From Aureobasidium sp. EXF-3400 (lineage: Eukaryota; Ascomycota; Dothideomycetes; Dothideales; Saccotheciaceae): a stretch of DNA of 64,000 nt. Below are positions 55,639-64,000 of the stretch, in pieces. The stretch spans positions 1 to 64,000 of the forward strand of contig SWBL01000191.1 in NCBI GenBank assembly GCA_024195585.1, read 5' to 3'. A model generated the notes under the pieces. The model made no database searches and was not told the origin of the DNA. It worked only from the letters and a program-made list of their open reading frames with translations. The position numbers and the translations under genes were made by a program. Numbering within the stretch: the stretch's first letter is position 1; every line of letters starts with the position of its first letter.

Positions 55639-58600
55639 CTACCTCGCATTTAGATTCAAATGCCTCAATGCATCTTGTGACCAATCGTCATCACTGTCCA
55701 TGCTGGTGCGGTTGGCGACCCTCAGTCCGCCTGTTTGCATCGGCATATCCTCAGGTGAGTGGGGCGCTCCGCCGTAACTGCCTCTAAAGTCCGATCGAGG
55801 TGGTGGTTGACGTTGCTCTGGTGCGCCTGCAAAGTCTTGCTCGTCCGAGAAACCGTAAATCATGTTGCCCTCGACAGGAGAATAATCAAGGGTTGTGTTC
55901 AATGTGAGTTCGTGTGGCCGCTCATTGGTAGGCGTGTGATCGTTGTTGTGTAAGAACTCTGCCGATGGTCGCGGCAGCTCCTCCATGTAGAGCTGTTGTG
56001 GCATGGACGACATTGTGTCGTATGCATATGGTTCTTCGGCCAGCGGCAATTGTGAAATACTTTCCACATGACGCAACGAGCTGCCTGCTGTACCGGGAGC
56101 GCGGTTGATGCTGCCAGGTCCTCCTCTCAAGGCGCCAGCGCCTACTATGCCCGACTGGACACTCTCACGCCTGCCATTTACAGCTTCGTTTGGCACAGCT
56201 GTGCCTACACTTCCCTCGGCATCAGGGTCGCGAATGCTGAACTGAGCTATCGTGCGCATCTTGCGTGAAACCCAGCTGGCCAAAATCTTGCCTCGTTGCT
56301 TCTCACCGAGTCGTGATCGTGGGAAATCGCCCTTTTGGACGAAAGCAACGATGTCGAGGACAAGCTGATGTTCGTTGAGTACCGTGTTTACTATCATCGG
56401 CACTATCGATGCGAGGAACGCTCGAGTCCGAGACTCGGCAATCAGAACTAGAAGCGAACCAGCCTGGAAGATTGCGCTGTTGAGAATTAGTACCTTGTTT
56501 GAGAAGCAATCAGAGTCACTTACCATCCACCAGAGACCAAAGCGCGGTGACACCTCTCTACACTAGCTTCAACATCCATTGGGAAGTGTTGGAGGCCGTT
56601 AACCTCGAAAGTCTCGCCGATTCCACCGAGAACGAACAGCACTTGCATCTCAACCATATTGCCACCAGGTCCAATAGGCCTGCTGACGCTGTGCAAGAAA
56701 CCGAGGTCTCCAGTTCGCATGTACCTCACGCCAGGATCACCATCGACTGTACGGCCGTTGAAACGTTCGGCATCGAATGCGTCTTTTGAGCCGTAGAAGG
56801 AGTACGCAGAGGCTTCGCTCTGTACCCAGATCTCGCCGTATTCGCCTGCCAAACACAGACGATTGGTTTCTGGGTTGACGATGCTGATCTGTGTACTGAC
56901 AGGTACCATGCCCGAATCCTGAACCAGTAGAGCAAAAGGCTCTGTATCGGGGTCGACAGGAGCCACCAATCCTCGACGGAGTGCGTTGGTGTCGAGATAG
57001 AGCTCGATGGGCTCTATGCACATGTAACTACGGCTCGCGACCATAGGGTTCAGCACATGACTGTAAATGGTGTTGATAGCAGTCCTGTCAAGCGCCGATT
57101 GCGAAAATGCCACACGGACTTTGGAGTAAACGTCGGCGCGCGGTCTTTGATCTGTGGCAATCATAAGGTTCTTCAGCTCGAGCAGAGAGGTTGATTTTCC
57201 GGCATTGTGAGCCATGGCATGATCGAGCATTTGCGATGTCGCATATGTATCCTTGATCTTGTAGCGTGATAATATCTGGAACAAGATGCTAGGGTTGGCA
57301 GCAAAGTCGACAGGCGAAACCAAGTACGTAGGAGCGGCTAAGAATATGCCCATCAAGCAGGTATGCAAGAAACCGATACCCATAGTAGATCTCACGCAAC
57401 CTAGTACCGGACGCGTAGACGTCATCTGGCACGTCTCCTTCTGCACCTTGCACAATGCCATGATGGTGTCGTGGCCGAGCTGAACGGCGATTCTACGCTG
57501 GTCCGGCGTCCAGTAGGTCCAAATAAGAGCAGGGAATCCCTGAGCTACCCATGCTGGCCGCATGGTCAGTCCTAGATCGCGACAACCATGAGACTGTTTA
57601 GGTGGCTTTGAGGTGTTGTAGATGTTGGGAAGGTTAACCTTGAGGATTAATGCTGACTGCTTCAAGTGCTGCGAGACAGCTTTCTGTCTCAAGAGTGAAT
57701 CAACATCGGCGTTAACGATGAGAGCCTTGATACGGAAATCGGCGATGACGTGGAGCAACGCTGGCGCATCCTCATGGAGTCTGTTAGAATCAATAGGAGC
57801 CATCGGTACAGCCACCACGCCCAGACAGAAACAAGCGTGTATGGCATAGACGAAATCCTCCGAGTGGGTGTACATGAGCAGCAAATGGTCACCAGCCTGG
57901 ACCTTGACCTTATTCTTCAGGTAGGTGGCCACACCTGCAACCTTGAGGTCGAACTTCTTCCAGTTAACACCTTTGCCTTCCCTACCACGACCATCGATGG
58001 TGCAGTAAGCGAGTTCTTCAGCCTGCCGCGAAACGCGCCACTGCATCAAATCGTGGATGTTGGAAAATTGGTTTAGAGGAGTTGATGTTCGATCATCAAT
58101 CACTACCTCTCGGTGATCTACACCAGAATATTGCTTGTCTTGCAACATCAAAAGATCTTGTCTTGCTTGCGAGGCCAGTGGTGACCAGATACCGCCGGCA
58201 GGATCATCGCCCAAAGGTAGATTTTGAACGGCCCTCTCGACTCCAAACTTGACGTACACACATTGCAGAGCTCCGTTGTCAAAGTCCTTTCGGCAGAGCA
58301 TGTTTCCAATGTCTCTTCTACCGTTCTTGACAACACGTGGCAGTGTGTTTGGGGCTGTTAGCATCACACAGTACACTCGCAGGTGATGTTCCTGGTAAAG
58401 AACCTCCATGACACGCTCAGTAAGCGAGTCCAGGAAAGGAATGTCTAGTTGCCTTGGTGGTCCACCTGCGGTAGTGGGAGCTGTGGAGGCGGCCTGCGAC
58501 TCCAGGAGCACAAATGGAAGGTATTCGCCGTTGACATGTGCATCGAATGCAGAACAGTCGAAGATCTTCGGGACAGTTTTCATGATGCTTGTAACCAGGT

Positions 58601-61023
58601 GTTGTACGAAGAAGTAGCGGTGCTCATGCTCTTGGACACCATTCTCAACCCACTCTACCCGCTGTCTTATGCGATCTTCGTAGAGGCCGAGCACATACAC
58701 CTTGCCTTCGATAACACATCCAAGAAGGCCAGTACGCAGGAACTCGGGTTCAACCAGTACTGGTGTAGGACTGCCCTCTACAAAACGGTAAGGTCTAGCG
58801 TGGAAGATGCTCTCGGTGTGTCTTGGGAGGGCCCAGAAACCTCCAGAAAGAGATGGAGAATCCACCCAGATTTCGCCAATCGTGTAAGGTGAGCAAAGCA
58901 ATCCAGTCTCGGGATCAACCAGTGCAAGTGTCGCATCCGGGATGGGGTATCCAAAGGCGCCTGCTCTTACGGTACCGGGTTCGTTGGCCCTTCTTCTAGC
59001 ATCTTCACCCATGGCCAGAACAACGATTTCATTCGTCTTCAATGCTTCTTTGTCAAGCAACACTTCGCTCAGCTCGTTCCGGCTGTTTTTCTGGCCCTTC
59101 TTAGCCATGGTACCTCCGACACTCCCGAGTAGACTGGAATAGTTGTTTGCTTGGTTCGCAGTCCCTTCGTCCTCAATGTCGTGCTCGGCTTCGTCGATGC
59201 TCAAGGGACATCCCATCCTCTCTTCGCCACCTAGCCAATCCCTGACGGATACAATCATGCCTCCGTGTTCAGGCAAGCAAAGCATTGGAGCGACCAATTC
59301 TCTGGCACGGAGATTACGCATAGGTCTGAACCATCGATCTGCGAGAATCTCGTGGAACTCGCTGTCCACAGTGATCGTGTCGATCAGACAGATCTTGACC
59401 GTTGAGAAGTTGGGTTCGGCGTTCTTTTTGAAATTCCTCGTGGCCATTGGATCCTGCTGGTAATTGTACGCAGTGCGTTTCAAACCTGGATAATCTGCAA
59501 CCATGATAGTAGTCCTGTACTTAGTGATCAGATGCGCATACATTCCAGGCGTATCGACAGTCTTGGCTTCAAGCCAGACGGTCGTATGACCACCGTACAC
59601 ACCGAACAGTACGCCCAGAATCAAGCCAACACCTTCTCTAGGATCGAGATAAGATAAGATGGTCTCAGCTTTCGTTCCAGGAGGGGCTCTGAAGCCAGAA
59701 TCAGGGCTACTGGTAGGAATGGTAGAGACGATGGCGCTGACACAGGCCATTTGGTGCATGATGGTACGATGGCTGAGGACAACACCACGTAAGTCACCGG
59801 TCGGAGCTCGAGAGAATTCTATGTAGGCAAGATCCGGAACCTGCAGCGGTGGTGTGTCATCCTTCTTCTTTGGATGATAACTGCCGAATTCGTTGGTCTT
59901 CCACCATTCGACACCCGAGGGCCATTTCAATCGCTGTTGACTGATGTCGCGATGGAAGGCTTTGAGATTGTTGTCCGTAGTCAAGGCGAGATGTGCCTGG
60001 GTGGTGGTGAGGAGAAGGCCAAGCTTTTGGTAGTCATCGACGTTGTTGATGGGCACAGCGACGACGCCGGCTATGAAACAACCCATGAGAGCGACAGCAA
60101 AGTCTATGACCTCGGTATCTCGATAAACCAGGGCGACACGATCTCCGCGGTACAAATTACTCTTGTCACGGATGACTTGTGCGACCTTCTCGGCCCTGCT
60201 TGCTAGCTTCTCCCAAGTAATGGAAGCCGTCTCTTTACCCTTGGAATCGAGAACCCAGTATGCGGCCTGGCGACCATTGGATCTAGCACGATGGCGTAGA
60301 ACAGCACCTATGTTGTCAAAGTTGGACATGGGAACCGTCTTGTTGTGGGGGTCGTAGACGGCAAAGGGCACCTCTCTTGGTTCGAGAGGTAGCTGATGTA
60401 TAGGGGCGGTCGAATCCATGTCGTTTGAAGGCATCAACGGAGGGGGAATGTTGGCTGTGGGCGAGAAGGCTTCGCCTGTCGAGTAGCGCTGAGGACCACC
60501 ATAGCTCTCTTCGCGGGACTGGTCTTGGATCTGTTGGCCGGCAAAGTCGTCGAAGAAGCCTTGTTGCGAGTCCAGCATGGTGCTCAGGCGGCTCTGGACG
60601 TCAGGCGATGACTGCTGGTGGGATTGGCGGGCGAGCAGGTGGTTGTACTGAGGGTCTGGGTTGAAGGCATAGTCGGAGCCATACATGCTAGCAGGGTTGG
60701 AGCGGCCTTGAAATTGCGAGGCGGTGCGTTCGACGGCGGTCGGGGCATTGCTGAAGCTGTCGTCGGCGGCATAGGGGCCAGCAGAGATGTTGGCCAGCGA
60801 GGCAGTACGTGAGTGGCCGGCCGACGACAGGGCATCCAAGTCTCCATGGCCGTAGAACTGCGACAGCAGAAGCGTCCGGCGCTTTTCGTATCTGTCGCGT
60901 GTCAGTCTCTCGAGGCTCGACTGGAGCAACCTCCGGGCGTGCGCACCCTTTCTTAGTGATGTCGCCTTCCTCTAGCTCATGGTCCAGCTCGCGCAGTTTG
61001 GCCTGCAGCTCTTCCTCGGCCAT
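55639..61023 (-). CDS. DIP2/Cmr2-like protein with tandem adenylate-forming domains (1,760 aa)
   Basis: A fungal homologue of Disco-interacting protein 2 (fission yeast Mug62). Exons 61023-60947, 60891-56524 and 56476-55639 join to 5,283 nt (1,760 aa). The N-terminus is a coiled DMAP1-binding-type helix (EEELQAKLRELDHELEEGDITKKGYEKRRTLLL), then a disordered Ser/Gln-rich stretch to about 180. Two AMP-binding-like domains follow, near residues 195-780 and 960-1500. Their phosphate loops are degenerate (FSRAPTGDLRGVVLSH in the first; the second has WTYWTPDQRR), which is the family norm. Late motifs RTGLLG and YMRTGDLGFL are recognisable. The Ser/Pro-rich tail is specific to fungi. In animals and yeast the family shapes diacylglycerol and fatty-acid metabolism. 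It is not an NRPS: there is no carrier or condensation domain. Confidence 0.9.
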
Positions 61024-61621
61024 GGCGGCGGCATGGGATGGAGGCGTCGTTCGCTTAGTCTAGTCGTGGGGCGCCAGGGTCACGAAGCTCTGGACGATAT
61101 AGGACGCGTAGCAATATAGTTGGAAGACTGGTGGCTTGTCGTGGTTGAGGATGTTGGATGTGCAATGCTGGACTCATGCGCTCCGAGACATGATGAAACC
61201 ATGTGGGTGATGGCCATGTGCCTGCCGCCTTTTGCTTGGCAGGAACCAATGATCCAAGGTCCTTGCCATCCTGCTTTTGCGACTGCTTCCAACTACCGAC
61301 CCTGCAAGTATCTGCCTACTTTGCCCGCCTGTGTTTCAAGGAGCACGAGTGGCTCGCTTCGTCTGAGAAGCCTTGCAGCTCTCGTTCCTGTGCCTGTCAT
61401 CAAGTCACCCCTCATCTACCATTGCATCGTCACACGTAGAGACACTATTGCACTTTTCAATTGAGTCATGGCTGACATTGGTTACCAATTATGCATCCGT
61501 GCTACAAAACACATGCCTGTCCATGTACCGCTGTAACATGCACTCCACAAATGCTCATCATCAATGCGCTAAGAGGATAAGGTATCGAACTGGAAAATCA
61601 AAAAAATATGCATCCGTCGCT
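61024..61621. promoter_or_regulatory. DIP2-like gene promoter and ferric-reductase 3' end
   Basis: About 600 bp between two minus-strand genes. It holds the DIP2-like gene's promoter and the reductase 3' region. A lone TGAGTCAT lies at 61462-61469; one copy in 64 kb of this type is close to chance. Confidence 0.4.
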
Positions 61622-63544
61622 TTAATACGTGAAAGCCTCCTCATGGAACGTGATATTGCCAACGTCGACCTTCTTACGCACTGCCGCGCGAACGCTGTCT
61701 GCGAATGCTCCAGGCCCGCAAACCACAACACCCATTGCTCCGACTTGCTCCGCAACCTCCTTCTCCAACACCGTCGACGGATTGCAGCGTCCAGGGAACA
61801 TCTGCACTGTGCCCGTTCGGCTGTTGACCTCGTTTTGGTTTCGGGGCTTGGTGACAAAGAGCTGCACGCGAAGCACCTCCTTGCGACCCTCCATCTTGAG
61901 AATCTGATCCATCCATGGTCGTGCCCATTCGAGCGCTTCGGTAGTAGGCACCGACCAAACGAGGAGGATTCGCCGTGTCGAGCACGTTCCTTGCGAGTAC
62001 TGTGTCAAAAGACGGTGCACATAACCCACACAATGCGTGATGCCAACACCTCCGGCGAACAAGACTGCCGTGCCGTAAGATGCCAACTTCTCGTGACCAC
62101 CGTATGGGCCTTCCATGACGCCAGGTAGTGTGATTATGCCATTTGGCGAAGCGCATGCCCGCTCGTACAGCTGGCGCGTCATGCCAGATCTGGCGCGGAT
62201 TATAAGACTCACGTGCGTGACTTCCGGTCCCTCGCTATCGGATATTTGCGTCTTGTAATGCGAAATGACAGACTGATGCTTGGGCATGTTCCAGGAGGGC
62301 AGCTTTTCCATTTCGATCTCGAGCGGTGCGCTTCTAGGTTTTGTTTCTGCCCAAGCGACAGAGAAGGGGTGTGATGACCACAGACCGACAGTGGGGAAGT
62401 AGATATGGACGTGCGATCCAGGGATGTAGTTCCACGACCTGGCAAGCTCGAAAGTGACGCGGCAAGCCTCACCGGGGAGCGCCTCGATGTGTGCTCTTGA
62501 CATGCCAGACTTCAAGCTGAAGTTGAAGTAGGCCACACGCACAAAGCGGGAGAGCCATTCCAGTCCCCAAAGGATGATGACGAACTTGATGTAGGGTGTC
62601 TGTGGAAGGTTGTGCTTGTCGAGATGCACATAGACACCGATCAAACCCAGCATGACCAGGAAGCGGTGGAGGTTGAGGAAGGTCTCGTAGAAGGCATGGC
62701 GCAGAGGCGAAAATGCTTGGATGATGATCATGGTAAAGGCGCAGGTTCCAACCATGCCCCATGCATAACTTGGAGTGGCCAGGTTGTCCTTGAGTCCATC
62801 ATAACCAACAGAGTCAATAACGTTGACAAGGTAGCAGATGGTGTGCACAATGCTCTCAATGGCGCAAACTCTGGCGCACCAGCGATGGAGAAGGTTGAAT
62901 GTGTCGTAAGAAACTCTTAGCAAAGGAATCAGAGGGTTGTTGCGCATAGCGAAGAGCATGGTAGGGATGATGTTAAGCGCTGCGAGCTCACCGCTGCGAC
63001 CGCGAAGTTCGGCGATGACGGCACCACGGTCCTCGGCGCCCCAACGCAGGACTAGACAGTAGGCGATGTTTGAGAAGAGGTAAACAGTGAGAAGAAGAGT
63101 GTGGAAGCGCGATGGGAGGGTTCCAATGCTGATTGCAGAGGAAAGCTGGATCTCCTTGTTATGACGGTTGCGACCTAGCGGGGCGTACAGCAAGTGCTTC
63201 TTGATCTTGGGCCAGATCGAGGTATGATTTTGAGCCCAGTAAACTTGTCTGTCTGGGTTGCTCATGGTGAGTAGATGCCGCATATGTGCGTTTCCCATGG
63301 TAGCCCATCGGAACAATAATGTCAACACACATAGTCCGCCGAGAGATATACAGAGAACCGCGGCGAAAAGGTAGTTCGCGGTCTGGTCCACGCCCTTCAG
63401 TCCATGGGCATATGGCGATAGTTCTTGCACGGTAGCGTTAGCGAGTGCGTTAAGCTCTGTAGTGAGCCCTCTTGGGGCGACAACCATGTCCGCGGCGCGA
63501 CCGAGGGCAGAGTGAAGATGTGAGTGTGAGTGGTGAGAATGCAT
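61622..63544 (-). CDS. FRE-type ferric/cupric reductase transmembrane component (640 aa)
   Basis: A plasma-membrane NADPH-dependent metalloreductase. The gene is a single exon. After a His-rich N-terminal tail (MHSHHSHSHLHS) come membrane helices. Two H-x13-H pairs ligate the haems: one in LLHRWCARVCAIESIVH and one in LHRFLVMLGLIGVYVH. The FAD-binding region includes GSHVHIYFP and SSHPFSVAW (the HPF motif). The NADPH-binding domain shows EGPYGG, FAGGVGITH and a VVVCGPGAFAD tail. It ends FTY, near the usual C-terminal F/Y. Iron- versus copper-reducing and the regulator are unreadable here. Distinct features are the His tail (metal capture is inference) and no clear signal peptide. The ATG at 63544 gives a full-length family member. 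Confidence 0.92.
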   Translation of the reverse strand: MHSHHSHSHLHSALGRAADMVVAPRGLTTELNALANATVQELSPYAHGLKGVDQTANYLFAAVLCISLGGLCVLTLLFRWATMGNAHMRHLLTMSNPDRQVYWAQNHTSIWPKIKKHLLYAPLGRNRHNKEIQLSSAISIGTLPSRFHTLLLTVYLFSNIAYCLVLRWGAEDRGAVIAELRGRSGELAALNIIPTMLFAMRNNPLIPLLRVSYDTFNLLHRWCARVCAIESIVHTICYLVNVIDSVGYDGLKDNLATPSYAWGMVGTCAFTMIIIQAFSPLRHAFYETFLNLHRFLVMLGLIGVYVHLDKHNLPQTPYIKFVIILWGLEWLSRFVRVAYFNFSLKSGMSRAHIEALPGEACRVTFELARSWNYIPGSHVHIYFPTVGLWSSHPFSVAWAETKPRSAPLEIEMEKLPSWNMPKHQSVISHYKTQISDSEGPEVTHVSLIIRARSGMTRQLYERACASPNGIITLPGVMEGPYGGHEKLASYGTAVLFAGGVGITHCVGYVHRLLTQYSQGTCSTRRILLVWSVPTTEALEWARPWMDQILKMEGRKEVLRVQLFVTKPRNQNEVNSRTGTVQMFPGRCNPSTVLEKEVAEQVGAMGVVVCGPGAFADSVRAAVRKKVDVGNITFHEEAFTY

Positions 63545-64000
63545 GGCGACCGGCGCAGTGCAGGGACAAGCCTGTATCGATGAACAAAGAAGGAATTGGT
63601 GGTGTCGTTGCGATCAAATCCGGAGAGTAGATACAAAGGACCGGCTTTGTGGTGGTGATGTGGCTTTCTGGTAATTCAAATATCCGGTTCAATGTAGCAG
63701 TAGTTGACGGGGTTGATGTCGAAGTCAGAGAGAAAAAGATTCAAGCAGTTATTAATCACTCGCAGATGTCAAGGAGATGGGTGGTCGTCGTTGAATAATG
63801 CGAGGCCGAACAATAGGCCAACAATGGCTATTGTGACATGCCTTTACGGGGGGCACAAAAGAAGACAAAAGAGTGAACGTGGCCGGCTTGTTGTCGCTGT
63901 TCTGAGCTGGCAAACTGAAATTGATGTTTTCCGAATGGAAGGTCGTGCTGTATGTCCACGGGATAACAGGGGGTTCTGGAATGCAGCAGGCTTTTAGATG
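63545..64000. other. Ferric-reductase promoter region, right edge
   Basis: About 456 bp upstream of the reductase ATG, running to the window edge. No convincing gene. No WGATAR cluster (SreA-type iron regulator sites) was identified by eye. Confidence 0.4.

Noticed and set aside
55639..61023. Possible non-ribosomal peptide synthetase because of two AMP-binding domains
   Set aside because: No carrier, condensation or thioesterase domain; the N-terminal DMAP1-binding helix and degenerate loops mark it as DIP2-like.
61462..61469. Single TGAGTCAT as a Gcn4-type control site
   Set aside because: One isolated copy in 64 kb is within chance expectation.
1..64000. CRISPR array, insertion sequence, or prophage
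   Set aside because: The window is eukaryotic; no spaced direct repeats, transposase gene or phage module was seen.

Overview
This window is nuclear DNA from a filamentous ascomycete (Pezizomycotina). It has many short GT-AG introns (about 48-108 nt) with CTAAC/CTGAC-type branch points, roughly balanced base composition and typical fungal gene families. These include ERMES Mdm12, a large-subunit catalase, a hybrid histidine kinase, Con-6, an Sfp1-type split-finger factor, a DIP2/AMP-binding giant and a FRE-type ferric reductase. The species cannot be named; a Dothideomycete-like fungus is my guess. Every multi-exon model was joined by hand from splice signals, and every joined coding length is an exact multiple of three.

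Layout. Bases 1-3,590 hold a tiny Cys/His protein and MDM12 (+), convergent with a nine-exon catalase (-, 3,592-6,377). Bases 6,380-8,618 are gene-poor with an AT-rich, degenerate patch. Next come an MCT-type MFS transporter (-), the SAGA subunit Ada3 (-) divergent from a membrane RING-H2 protein (+), an intron-containing tRNA-Ile (-), and an unrecognised 653-aa protein (-). Bases 18,768-28,300 carry, all on the minus strand, a 1,556-aa hybrid histidine kinase, a sterol-desaturase/dehydrogenase fusion and GPI3/PIG-A. GPI3 shares a short divergent promoter with the DEAD-box helicase DBP6 (+). After a gene-free stretch of about 3.7 kb come an Sfp1-like zinc-finger gene with a long ATG-free leader (+), a 2OG-Fe(II) oxygenase (-) divergent from FRG1 (+), a bZIP factor (-), mitochondrial D-lactate dehydrogenase (-) and a three-repeat Con-6 protein (-). 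The right end holds a peroxisomal TesB-type thioesterase ending in SKL (+), 2-isopropylmalate synthase LEU4 (+), the DIP2-like protein (-) and a ferric reductase (-).

The genes are mostly housekeeping and signalling, not one pathway, and I see no biosynthetic cluster, CRISPR array or intact transposon. The most unusual signals are: (i) microexons of 10, 15 and 11 nt in the catalase, 14 nt in the histidine kinase and an 8-nt first coding exon in LEU4; (ii) a 28-bp tandem repeat that starts inside the 3' end of the thioesterase gene and plants three TGAGTCA (Gcn4/CpcA-type) sites upstream of LEU4; (iii) a fungal copy of a sterol-desaturase plus short-chain-dehydrogenase fusion known to me mainly from bacteria; and (iv) ATG-free 5' leaders in front of two transcription-factor genes.
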